A DNA stretch of 64,000 bases from NCBI RefSeq assembly GCF_009905375.1, contig NC_133655.1:167858588-167922587 (forward strand), read 5' to 3'. The DNA comes from Apium graveolens. Lineage: Eukaryota > Streptophyta > Magnoliopsida > Apiales > Apiaceae. Made by a program: the position numbers and the translations under genes. Below are positions 52,798 through 63,874 of the stretch, piece after piece (the stretch's first letter is position 1; each line of letters opens with the position of its first letter). The notes beneath the pieces are model-generated. The model did not search any database. It was given only the letters and a program-made list of their open reading frames with translations, and had not been told where the DNA came from.

Positions 52798-53665
52798 TCA
52801 AGAAATGCGGGCACGCACGACATCCCTAACCTGCTCCATTAAAGCGGTGATGAGGTCTAGGATAGTTGCAAGTAGAGCTGGATCAATCTGACCCTCAAGA
52901 TGGCCTCTAGCTATAACACGGGTGGTAGCCTCAATCCTTTCCATGCTATGAGCTAATCCCGCCGGAAGTATCCCGCCCTCAATCCTTGGTGCAGTAAGTC
53001 GATCCAACAGATCACTCCTAACATTACGGGCCTCGGACAGGCCACCCAGGGTCATCTGATAATCAGCGATAAGAGAAGCCTGAGTGGTAGCATCTAGCAG
53101 TCCATGGGGTGCAGGTGGCGCAGACCCAGGAGATCCAAATGGATAACCAAGCACGGTATCAGGGGACAATGGTGCAGGAGATAAAGGTGGCATTTCCTCA
53201 GTAGGTGCTGGGCTCTGTACCGGGGATGGGACAGGAATTGGTGGGACCTCATGGATGTCTACAGGAACCTCTGGAAGAGGGTCTGATACTGGTATAATTG
53301 GTGTCGTGGAAGGCCCCACTCCTTCTGCCCTCATTAACCTTTGTGCCCTTGGTAACTCTTCATCCTCTAGTGCCACCCTCGCGGCCATTCTTGCTCTGGT
53401 AGTCGCCCTGACTACGGTCATCAATTCCTCAGCGGTCCTCTCTTCATTCTTATCAGGATCCTCCATGAGATCCTCCTCAGCCACAATCCTTTCCGGAATA
53501 ACCTCCTCAACCACAACATTCTCAATCTGAACCTCATCCGGTCCCTCATTGGGGTACTCTATCGGATTCACAATTTGATCTCTAACTTGTAATAAAATAT
53601 CCTCATGCTGATGCTCCTGAACCTCAGGGTTCGGTGCCTCGCTGCCATATACGAGAACGAACTAT
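52798..53665 (-). CDS. Pre-gag ORF of Tekay-2 (unknown function)
   Basis: A sense-strand frame between PBS and gag, open from about 53665 to the stop at 52798. No ATG begins the open stretch: the first in-frame candidate is GTG 53571, and a stop lies just upstream of 53665, so the start may be lost. The protein is acidic at first (VVVEEVIPERIVAEEDLMED), has an Arg/Ala-rich helical part (VRATTRARMAARVALEDEEL), then a Pro-rich centre (VPPIPVPSPVQSPAP, PPLSPAPLSP) and a helical end (ATILDLITALMEQVRDVVRA). Its position and order of composition match the ORF 37915-38766 of Tekay-1, but the sequences are far apart. It is the only long frame kept in this element. Confidence 0.6.
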
Positions 53666-53817
53666 GTTACTATCACGATACTTATAAGGGTTCCCGTAAG
53701 GGTTTTAACTGTCAGTACTACGATAGGTAGCCCGACTATGAACTTGGCAAGAGTTCTTATTATCTTAATGAACTTATTATCTTAACGTCACATCATCTCT
53801 GAGGTTTATAACGCTTA

Positions 53818-53829
53818 GCTCTGATACCA
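53818..53829 (-). other. Primer-binding site, tRNA-Met (Tekay-2)
   Basis: The minus strand reads TGGTATCAGAGC four bases inside the end of the 5' LTR (53834). This fixes the minus orientation of the element. Confidence 0.95.
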
Positions 53830-53833
53830 CTTC

Positions 53834-55916
53834 TGTAACACCCCCAAATCCGGGGTCGGGGATCCGGGTTGTCACGAGTTCCATTTTCCTCAAAAACACC
53901 CAATCTTAATAATTAATAAACTATTCTGTACTGTGACCCCACAATAAACACACACACCACACGTTATAGTCTCAGAGATGAACATCCAAAAAAATAATCA
54001 CAAGTCATTTTATTCCACAATTATCTGCCAATACACCTTAAAAGGTTTTCTGAATAAATTTACATTTTCTTTGCCATTATTACAATTCATAAATATACAT
54101 AAATCTGGTACATCAAAAGTTGAAAGTCTAGCCTATTGGTAGTCCCTACCTCACCTACAGCAGCATCAATGCTTCCAGAAGACTGCCGAACGTTTTCTAA
54201 CCTCTTGCGAATCGGGAGCTTGTTCCGGTTTATCTTGTCTATCTGATGTTGTGTGATGAAAGAAGAAAGCAAGGGTGAGCAACAAGCCGACCAAAATAAT
54301 ATGTATAATGATTAACAATATATGCGCCTTCTCATAGTACTCATGAAAGTCTTGGTCAAAAGAAATGAACCAAGTTTGATATCTTAATGCGATGAAGTCG
54401 CAAAATATTCAGTATATATACATATATACTTTTCAAAATATGGGAAGTCCTCTTCCATGCATAATACACACAGAGTTCCAGTGTATAACTGTATAAAAAT
54501 ATCGTTGCAAGGTGATCTCATATATCTAACCTTGTCTCAACATTTTTCTGAAAATCTTTGTCATGCATAAGATAATCATTTACTAGATATAAGTTTAAAA
54601 GATGAAGTTACAAGATACTCCAATATACTTATATCTTTTCTAAATACTACTTGAACTACCACCATTCAAGTTATAATTAGTTTCAAAAGTTCATCACACT
54701 GATGAGACTACAAGATAAGACTTGAATAGATTCAATCTTTGAAATATTTTGAAGGAAATGAAGTTATGATATACTTCATTAAGTCCCGATATATATACAC
54801 CTATATATATATACATACGTTTCCTTAAAACCTCTGTCATGTAAAGTATGAACAGAATTGCAATATCCAATAAATTTGGAAAGGAAAGAATTTTGGCATA
54901 AACCTGATATCTTGCTGATCAGGAAAAGATACCAATAAGTAACCTTTTCTACTAGTAGATGGACGAATTCCCCACTGGTCATCACCCTGGTCGCAATAGG
55001 ACCTTATGCTAGACTGCCACTCAGCCACTTATGCATTTGATGGACTCCCACTGAGCCACTTACACTATCATGGACGCCCACTGAGCCCATGTTGCTTATG
55101 CCGACTCGATAGATGGACTTACTTCCCGAACCTTGGGTAAGTAATCAATTCATTTACCAAAACTGCAACCTTGTTGCGAATATAAAATACACTATAGAGC
55201 CGGATCCCTCAGGTTTTGAGCGAGTATTTAAATCCCCTTTTTAAAAGGAAGATCTTAAATATAAAAATGAGTTTTGGGATCCGCTCTAACTTTTAAAAAT
55301 CATTTTGAAGACTCAAAAACACTTTAAAGAGTGTTTGAAGTAATGCTGATTTAATGAAGTAAATCAGTCCCAATATATTTAGAAAATGTCTGAATATTAT
55401 TATTTAAATAATATTCTCATAAAGAATAATCTTTATACAAATAATTGAAGTAGAAGTTGTAAGACTTATACTTGAAATGAGTATTAAATAACCAAAGATA
55501 TACTTATATGAAAGTACTATCTTTATTTGAATAATCGAAAATAAGTTTGATTATCGAAACATTATTCTTTAATAAAATAAAGAATATTATTAAATAATAA
55601 GCGGAGTCATAATACCTCGAATGAATATTATAAATAATATTCATTAAATAAAATAACGGAGTCATACATCCTCAAATGAATATTCAATTAATAATCATTA
55701 ATAATATAACTGAGTCATAAGCCCTCGAATGAATATTCGAAATAATATTCAATAATAAAATAAAGGAGTCATAAGTCCTCGGATGAATATTCGAAATAAT
55801 ATTCAATAATAAAATAAAGGAGTCATAAGTCCTCGGATGAATATTCGAAATAATATTCAATAATAAAATAAAGTTATCGAATAAACCTTATTCGATTAAT
55901 AGTTTTGAAAACTATA

Positions 55917-55952
<36 letters not shown>

Positions 55953-57998
55953 CTACTCGGGATCCTCGACTCCCTATACTAAGGGTATATGCAAATTACT
56001 GCTATTCTCTAGCATATGTATTATCAACTGAACCAACAGATATATTTGGCAAGAATACGAAACAGGCATGCATATATATACCATATCAGCATGCTTCAAT
56101 ATATCGCAACATTTGCTAATTAACCAACATGCATCTATCGCAAGATAATGCATATACATATATACATCACAACAACAGTATAACGGATAGAAAACTTGCC
56201 TGAGCGACTAGGGGTTACGAATGGCTCGGGACGAGTCTGGTAACCTATAAACAACAAGTAAGTTGGAATTAAACCAAAGTCACTTGTAAATCTATACTCT
56301 AACCAACTCAGACTCTAACGATCGTTTTGCGCTTACTGATTCTCTTAAGTCACTCGAGTACCCTCGGCTCCACCATTTTTAATAAATTAACCATTACGAG
56401 TTTTAAAGCGATTCCTTCGCGAGTGTCTTACCAACTGCCTAACACTCTTACCATAATTCTTTCATACATTAATTAACCATTTTTGGTCTTTAACCTATGT
56501 TTCAAAGTAAGGCGAGGGGAAATGTTTCGTTCGCGAAACGCCGTTACTTGAAACGGTCGTTTCTCCTAAACCGTGCGTCAGAATCGAACGAACTACATAT
56601 CAAAACGAAGCTCGTAACACGAGCTATCTAGACATGGCAATGGTCATAATCTAGCAGGGGGTTCTCGGGTCCTAATGTTATGCACAAAAACAGTCTAAAG
56701 AAAACCGGACGTTACGACGGCTATGTTTACGTGATATCCCAAATTTAAACCATTCAAAACCAACCACAATTCAACCCCAAATCAATCATACAACCAACAT
56801 CCCTCCAAACCACATCATAACAGCCCCAACAAATCCACATTAACCATTTATACTTATTCCCCACATGAACTAAAAGCTTTACTTAGGTTCTTTAACTAAT
56901 TATCAAGATTTACAACTCCACCAATACCACAAAACCAACTAATCTCTACAAACTCAACCAAACTTCAAACAATCAAGCATCATGCTTCACATATACTATA
57001 TCAATCATATTCAATCCTAATTACTCAAAACTAAAGCTAGGGTTTGTAGTTTATACCTTCCTTGGAGAGTGAAGAATCAAGAGAATGGCTTGGAATCACC
57101 CTTAAAGTCCTTATCCAAGCTTAATCTAAACAAAACTTCAAGAACACAAATTTTAGTTCTTGAAAAACACTATTCACCATCTTCTTTCATGATTTATAGA
57201 AAAAGATTGGCTTGGAATTAGAAGCTTAAACTTATAGGAAGTATGTAACTATCCATGGGGAAGCTTTGATAATTACCTTGCTAAATAGTAAGTGGTGGAG
57301 CTTGGATCTTCATTTTTTAAGAAAGAAGCCGAGAGCATGAAGAAGAAAGAGAGATTTTTTTGTGTTTTGATGAAAATGATTTGCTTGGCTTGGTTGATTT
57401 GGTTTTGTTTTTGTTTTAGTTAATTACCTAATTAACCTTGGACTTTGTGTGGTTCTCATTCAACCACACCTCATTCCTTCCCATGTCATGCTTGTGTCAT
57501 CCTCATGATGTCATCCTCCCCTCCTTGTCCTCTTCTCATTGGTTGGGTGACATCATCCTCTCTAATCCCTTTGATTAACTTCCTAATTGTTTGCCTAATG
57601 ACCGCTGATCTGTTATACGGTTCGCTTAACTTTCATTTTCGTTTATCGTTTGAGGGATCATACCCGGGATCTTATTACTTAGGTTCCCTTAACCTTTCTC
57701 AATACATTATATTCCTTTTTATGATCCTCTATTATAATCCTTTAATTTAAATCTTTTTTATCCTGTTACCTTATACTCAATTCTTTCCGTATCTATTGGA
57801 TTTCCGGGAAAAATCAAAGTGTTCGGAATTGGGTTCTGACGATCTTTGCATACACTTATATACCATATAGAGTACTAATAAAATCTCAGAATATCCATAT
57901 CAGAACCCCTACATAGTGTGGCATGAAAAATTTTCTCGTTCAGCAAAAACACTATTCATAAGGGTTTCAAAAATTTCCAAAAATTTGGGGTTATTACA
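53834..57998 (-). repeat. 5' LTR of Tekay-2 (4,165 bp)
   Basis: On the minus strand it begins TGTAATAACCCCAAATTTTTGG at 57998 and ends GTGTTACA at 53834. It is very close to 43975-48176. It differs by a 33-base deletion between CTCCC/GTCCC repeats (near 55975, compared with 46110-46145), a longer TA run (about 55918-55949) and scattered substitutions. It contains the same tandem arrays and TGCTCTCGGC (57328-57337, minus strand). Confidence 0.93.
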
Positions 57999-58003
57999 TG
58001 GGC
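57999..58003. repeat. Right target-site duplication TGGGC (Tekay-2)
   Basis: TGGGC follows the LTR end ATTACA (57998) and equals 43970-43974. Confidence 0.93.
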
Positions 58004-61000
58004 TGAGCTTTAATTACTGATTTGGATTTGAGAGGTGACAGCTTCACTTTCTTGACTACCCTTGACTTTGTTCTTTTTGGCTTGCTAAGGATTGGTAGAC
58101 TGAAGTCAGGAATTGGTATGTTATCCCATTCTATTGGCTCATCCTTGGGCACAATAGGTTCACCATGAATATTCCTGTAGGGATCCACCACCCTTATATC
58201 TTCAAATACCACAGAGGGCTTTGATGCTTGAGTTGTAGCTGGTGTGGGTTCCTTAGGATATTGATCTTCCAATTCCTTGTCAACAATATCCAGTTTCCTT
58301 TTTGTTCTTTTAGCCAATTCTTTCTTTCTTGGAGATTTCTTCTGTTCTTCAACTTGCTTCCTTGATTCAGTAGCTTCAGATGGTTGAGAGGGAATTTGTT
58401 GAGATGAATTCACAGCCTGTAGCTTGGCCAAGATAGTAATCTTTTTCTTCTCTCTTTGCTTGAGCAAATTGTGGATGTCCAGCTACCACACAAATTTCCT
58501 TCCCATTTCTGAATATCTTAGCAATTCTTCTTTTAAAAGCTGAATCAGCTGGATCTTTATAGAAGGCAATTGATCTTGACAGAAGCTTCTTCTCATCAGG
58601 TTCGGGTGTCTCATACACAGTGTCCAAGGGGTTCTTCAAGGATGATTTTGAGTAGTTTTCCCTTGGTTTAAGAATCATTTCAGCCTTTGGAGACTTGATG
58701 GAGGAAGATTGTCCTCTTTCCAGATAGTTCATGCTCATCTCATTCACACTGATTTGCTTGACTTGAGAGTGATGGATGGCTGACTTTACTGGCTCCTTGA
58801 CAAGTTCAAACTTTTTTGTATCTCCTCATCAATCTTCTTCCAGTTGACCAAACTCAACTGTTCTTTTTCAGCAACTTTCAAGTTAGCTGTTGCTGCTTGA
58901 ATCAGATCTATACCATCTGTAACTGGTGGCTTTGAGGCAGTAATTGAAGGCATAATTACTTTACTGATCTGTATCTGAAGTTTCTCCCCCTCACTTGGTC
59001 CTTTCTCCCCCTTTTTGTTATCATCAAGTTGAGGGGTTAAGCGTTGTGCGTTAGCCAGTTGCATTAGTAGACTGGTCTGAGACTATTGATTTTGAAGAAT
59101 GGTGACCACATAGTTTTCAATGGCTTGAACTCTGTCCTCCAATTTGGTCAGCTTCTTTTCAGCATCAGATTCTCTTCTCATTCTCAGTAGCAGATCTTGC
59201 ATGGTACTATAGGGCATGATTGAATCCAGCTTCTCAGAATTGTAGGTCTTCAAGTCAGCTATATCCTTTTTAAGCTCATCCACACTGAGATTATGTCTTA
59301 ATTGTTGTAGCTTCATGAGATGTAGAGAATCTAGATGAGCTTGAAGAATAGCCTTGGTACCAGCATTTGAGGTGTTCTGAATGGCCTTTTGGATATGCAT
59401 GATTTGTTTGACTAAGGACACATTGAATTATCCTGGTGTAGACTCATTTGTCAATGCCCATTCAGGTAGATCTAAAATAGAACTTGGGCCTTCATCTCCC
59501 CCTAAGTTCATGCTTCCATCAAATGAAATAGAGTCATCATCATTAGAATTTACTCCAAATTCTTCAGATGGCTCACCAGCTGTAGAAGGCATTAAATTGA
59601 CAGCAACTTTATCCCTTTGTAGAGATTCTAAAGTATGTACTAGATTTAAAGTCTTCTCTACCTCCTCATTGCCCTGAGCAGCCAACAGTTGATAGGCTGA
59701 CACAGGATGAGTAAAAGTGTCAGCATCCAAGGAAATGTTATCAATTACAGCTTTGTAATGTTGCTGAAATTGTCTTTCCTTTTCAGCATCATCCACAATC
59801 ATTGACTCATGAGCAATGGCTGGATCCACCCTTATACCCTCTGTACCTGCTTTTCTCTCATGTTCTCTCTATTGTTGCATCAGGGTCTCACCCTGGCTCC
59901 CCACCCTCACACCCTCACCTTCACCTACTAAGGTAGGACTCTTCTCACTCCCTTTTGCCAATCCTGAAGAAATGGATTACAGATTTTTGCTCATTTCCTC
60001 TCCTTTTGCCTGGGAGCAACCCAGCCTCTCACTCAAAACACTTTCCTCTCTCAATCCTAAGAGTGACTGTACAACCACTAAATCTTCTGCACTTGAAATA
60101 ATTGAAGTTTGAAGCTGTGCAGAGATACTCGACGGATGAGTGATATCCATCGAGTGAGTGGTAATGCTATCTGACGGATAACTGCTGTTAGGCTTATCCG
60201 TCGGGATACAATCACTACTCGACGGATGAGCAATATCCATCGAGAGAGTAGAAATGAATGAGTTGGGAAGAGAAATTATTGTTGACTCTGTGCTGATTGA
60301 GGATATTTTAGGCACAGATGACATAATAGTTCCTGAAAGAATTGGCAAGTGAGCCAACAAATCATCTAAAAGATGATGCTCACTTGCACTAGATTTTGGC
60401 TTCCCCAACAGAGTTAAAGAAAGGGAATCAGGAATTGATGTGTTTATCATATCCACATCGAGAGAGTTTGTTGGTGAGTATGGTGTATGAGGTGCTTCTA
60501 TAACTAGAGATTTTGGTTGTGACTCCACATTTATTGGAGCCACATCAAACTGAACTTGAGAAGGTGCAGTGATTGTGTCTTTAGCACCAGTTTGCACAGT
60601 GTGTGTACCCTGTGCATCCCCAGAGGTTTTAGATTTCTTCTTTCTTGTATAAGTTTGGGGTGAGCTTGTGTCCCTAACCCTCTTGGCATGTGCACTTGGT
60701 TAAGAGCTTTGTTCAATAACTACATCCTTTTGGGAGGATGCAGCTAGAAGTGAGCTTTTATCCTTTTTAAGCACTGCAGTTTGTTGGGAAACTACAGTGT
60801 GCCTAGGCTGGGATTCACTCAACTCTCCAACCTTATTCTTGGGGTTTCTTTGATGTTCACCCCTTCCCTCACCTGACTTTCCCTCCTTCACACTCCCCTC
60901 TTTTGCTTTTATGGATTTTTCAACTGGCATATTTTGAGAGATACCAGAGGTGGTTTTCTTTGATTTAGATTTGGAAATAATAGTAGGTTTGGAAGCTTTG

Positions 61001-61896
61001 GTAGGCAACTGTTTGGTCATTGACACAGTTATCATAGCTACTCCTGAATTCAAAGAAATTGTAGAGGTTGGAATAGTTGTAGGGATGGATGAACTTTCCT
61101 CACTTACCTGAGGTGCCTGCATTACAAGAAAGTAGAATATTGGCACATCCTTTTGATGATTGGCCCTGTTCAAATCTGCAATGAGTCTTCTCTCTTGAAC
61201 CCAACAATCCAGTTTGTTGTTAGGGTTCTCAAGCACAATCTCTTCACAAAGGTGGTTAGCCAATAACATGAGAAATCTAACATAATACACATTCTTACCT
61301 CTTTTATTTAACTCTCCTAATTTGAAACCTAACTCACACAAGACAAGGTCACTGAAATTATAAAATTTATCTGTAACTAGCATGTATAGCATGTTAAGCA
61401 TGGAAATATTCACTGAATCAAAATTACTGATTTTTCCAGAGAAAACCTTAGTAACTATATCACACAAGAAACTCCATTCCTTCCTAAGACCCATTCTCCT
61501 AATATCACTCAGTTTAGAAGTAGGAAGTGCATAGTGCATGGAATTAAGCATATTTATGATATCAGTGTCATTGTGTGGTGAAGTTACATTGTTATCAGGA
61601 ATTTTGAAACATGCTTTTATCACATCACTGTTGATACATAATTCTTTACCTTTGATGGTTAGAGTGATGGTCTTGTTTGTAGAGTTGTAGGTAGCAGTGG
61701 TCCACATCTCTTCAACAACTTCACAGAAGATTGTGGGTGATTCCAGCATGGCGTAATTGAGCTTGCAATTCTTCACAAAGTCCATCATCTTGTGATAGTC
61801 CTCCAATTGATGAATACCCTTGTTGACTAACGCAGTAAAGTTGTTCTTCTCATAAATGAACCCAGTTTGTGACATAATCTTAACTACGGGTGCCAT
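58004..61896 (-). pseudogene. Third ORF of Copia-3, N-terminal and middle parts
   Basis: A very long accessory ORF starting ATG 61896 (MAPVVKIMSQTGFIYEKNNF). Together with 43974-43407 it spans about 1,500 codons. Residues 1-240 are a globular domain: ESPTIFCEVVEEMWTTA, NKTITLTIKGKELCINSD, RMGLRKEWSFLCDIVTK, FSGKISNFDSVNISMLNMLY and NNKLDCWVQERRLIADLN. Then come Ser/Thr/Lys-rich low complexity, an acidic segment, a coiled coil (about 59400-59090: LEDRVQAIENYVVTILQNQ) and a Lys-rich part. One frame runs to about 58815 with stops TAA 60700, TAA 59977, TAG 59869, TAA 59428 and TAG 59083, mostly Gln codons in origin. Frameshifts follow in an A run at 58812-58817 and near 58445. Tekay-2 interrupts it at 58003. 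No signal peptide or membrane span is seen. Function unknown; the N-terminal domain may be related to that of 28344-29525. Confidence 0.82.
60128..60244. repeat. Three CGACGGAT inverted-repeat pairs inside the third ORF
   Basis: Pair 1: CTCGACGGAT (60128-60137) and ATCCATCGAG (60145-60154), one mismatch. Pair 2: GACGGATAA (60173-60181) and TTATCCGTC (60194-60202), perfect. Pair 3: CTCGACGGAT (60218-60227) and ATCCATCGAG (60235-60244), one mismatch. All lie in the low-complexity coding part and are translated as Ser/Thr/Pro-rich sequence. Confidence 0.8.
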
Positions 61897-62005
61897 TGTT
61901 AGAGAATAAGGACTTGAAGAGAGGGAGAATAAGTGCTTGAGAGAGAATGAAATTAGAGCAGTTGAATTTGAGAATGATAAAAGAAAACAATTGCAATGAA
62001 ATAAG

Positions 62006-62013
62006 CTTTTATA
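62006..62013 (-). promoter_or_regulatory. Internal TATA box before the third ORF (Copia-3)
   Basis: The minus strand reads TATAAAAG in GATACTATAAAAGCTTATTT, 117 bases before ATG 61896 and followed by a CT-rich leader (CATTCTCTCTCAAGCACTTA). It matches box, distance and leader of Copia-2 (14226). Confidence 0.55.
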
Positions 62014-62227
62014 GTATCTCAAAATTAACTGATGAAAATAATAAAGAAAAGTAAATTAACCAATAGAAATTGCCTAAAATAGCCGTTTAAAAATAATCTG
62101 TAAAAATTCCACCCATTATCGTCATCCGTCGAGGTGTAAATTTTGACTTAGCCAAAATTTCATCCAAGACTAAAAAATCAATTAAATTTCTGGTTGCATA
62201 TCAACTTGCAAAATAACTCATATAGAT

Positions 62228-63871
62228 TTAAGAGTAATTAAGCATACCTAACTCACTTACCAACCTTGAAAAAGTGGATTCATCCAGTGGCTTGGTAAAG
62301 ATATCTGCAAGTTGCTTCTCACTTGGAACAAAATGAAGTTCCACAGTACCATTCATTACATGCTCCCTTATGAAATGGTACTTGATGTCTATGTGCTTTG
62401 TCCTTGAATGTTGCACTGGATTTTCAGTGATGGTAATTGCACTTGTGTTATCACAGAAAATAGGAATCCTCTCAACTTGCAAGCCATTGTCCAGCAATTG
62501 ATTTCTCATCCATAAAATATGTGCACAACAACTGCCAGCAGCAATATATTCAGCTTCAGCTATAGAAGTAGAAACTGAATTTTGCTTTTTACTGAACCGG
62601 GACACAAGCTTGTTTCCTAGGAATTGACAGGTTCCTGTTGTACTCTTTCTATCAATTCTACAACCTGCATAATCTGCATCTGAATAACCAGTTAGATCAA
62701 AACCAGAATCTCTAGGGTACCAAATGCCAAGGTTTGCTGTTCTCTTGAGATATCTGAAAATTCTCTTAATAGCTATTAAGTGAGATTCTCTAGGATTAGC
62801 CTGAAATCTAGCACATAAACATGTAGCAAACATTATATCTGGCCTACTGGCTGTTAAGTACAGAAGTGAGCCCACCATTCCCCTATAACTTGAAATATCC
62901 ACAGACTTTTCAGTAGTGTTTAATTCAAGCTTAGTTGCTGTGGCCATGGGAGTTTTTGCAGATGTGCAATCCATTAGATCAAACTTCTTTAAAAGATCAA
63001 AAATATATTTAGTTTGACTAATGAATATTCCATCACTAACTTGCTTAACTTGTAAACCAAGAAAGTAAGTTAGCTCTCCCATCATACTCATTTCATACTT
63101 ACTTTGCATCAATTTGGCAAACTTTTTGCAAAGTTTATCATCTGTAGAGAAAAAAATAATATCATCTACATAAATTTGAACAAGTATACTAGAGCCATTA
63201 ACATTTCTGAAAAATAAAGTTTTATCTATAGTACCTCTTGTGAAGTGAGTTTCCAAAAGGAACTTTGATAAAGTGTCATACCAGGCTCTAGGTGCTTGCT
63301 TCAGTCCATAAAGTGCTTTCAAAAGATAATAGACATATTCTGGAATATTTGGATCTACAAAACTAGGAGGTTGATTGACATACACTTCTTCCTCCAAATC
63401 TCCATTCAGAAAGGCACTTTTGACATCCATTTGATAGACTTTGAAATTGGTATGGGCTGCATAGGCTAAGAAGATTATGATGGCTTCAAGTCTTGTAACA
63501 GGAGCAAATGTTTTATCAAAATCTATTCCTTCTTGTTGACAATAGCCTTTAGCAACCAATCTAGCTTTGTTCCTGACAACTATGCCATATTCATCCATCT
63601 TGTTTCTGAATACCCACTTGGTGTCTATTGGATTCTTTTCTTTAGGCTTGGGTACCAGCTTCCATACATTATTCCTTTCAAATTGGTTTAGCTCCTCCTG
63701 CATAGCTAAAATCCAATCAGGATCCAACAAAGCTTCTTCTACCTTCTTTGGTTCTTCCTTGGAAAGAAAGCTGTTGTATAGACATTCTTCCTGAGTTGCT
63801 CTTCTTGTTTGAACTCTAGAAGAAACATCACCAATGATAAGCTCAAAGGGGTGATCTTTTTTCCATTTCCT
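62228..63871 (-). CDS. Reverse transcriptase and RNase H of Copia-3 (open)
   Basis: Copia RT/RNase H open from just after TAA 63872-63874 (a Gln codon in origin) to the stop at 62228. It starts in the hinge ([29 protein letters not shown]), then [62 protein letters not shown] and [17 protein letters not shown]. The catalytic motif is [10 protein letters not shown], intact. RNase H has [27 protein letters not shown] and [14 protein letters not shown], and ends [18 protein letters not shown]. All catalytic acids are present, so this domain could be enzymatically competent, although the polyprotein is cut by the upstream stop. Copia-2 has the decayed homologue (12190-13819). Confidence 0.93.
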   Translation of the reverse strand, partial: RKWKKDHPFELIIGDVSSRVQTRRATQEECLYNSFLSKEEPKKVEEALLDPDWILAMQEELNQFERNNVWKLVPKPKEKNPIDTKWVFRNKMDEYGIVVRNKARLVAKGYCQQEGIDFDKTFAPVTRLEAIIIFLAYAAHTNFKVYQMDVKSAFLNGDLEEEVYVNQPPSFVDPNIPEYVYYLLKALYGLKQAPRAWYDTLSKFLLETHFTRGTIDKTLFFRNVNGSSILVQIYVDDIIFFSTDDKLCKKFAKLMQSKYEMSMMGELTYFLGLQVKQVSDGIFISQTKYIFDLLKKFDLMDCTSAKTPMATATKLELNTTEKSVDISSYRGMVGSLLYLTASRPDIMFATCLCARFQANPRESHLIAIKRIFRYLKRTANLGIWYPRDSGFDLTGYSDADYAGCRIDRKSTTGTCQFLGNKLVSRFSKKQNSVSTSIAEAEYIAAGSCCAHILWMRNQLLDNGLQVERIPIFCDNTSAITITENPVQHSRTKHIDIKYHFIREHVMNGTVELHFVPSEKQLADIFTKPLDESTFSRLVSELGMLNYS

Positions 63872-63874
63872 TTA

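Larger units (their letters stand above)
43975..57998 (-). mobile_element. Tekay-2: complete Tekay-like Ty3 element (14,024 bp), decayed inside
   Basis: Two LTRs of 4,202 and 4,165 bp flank 5.7 kb of internal sequence, with a perfect TGGGC target duplication. PBS and polypurine tract show minus orientation (5' LTR on the right). By eye the LTRs differ by roughly a dozen or more substitutions in the first ~850 bases from their left ends, plus a few indels, so the insertion is fairly young. The interior, by contrast, keeps only scattered gag and integrase remnants full of stops and one open frame (52798-53665). This contrast suggests the element was already defective when it transposed and was mobilised in trans. 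Confidence 0.93.

Noticed and set aside
53255..53530. Plus-strand 91-codon frame
   Set aside because: It is the shadow of the pre-gag ORF on the minus strand.
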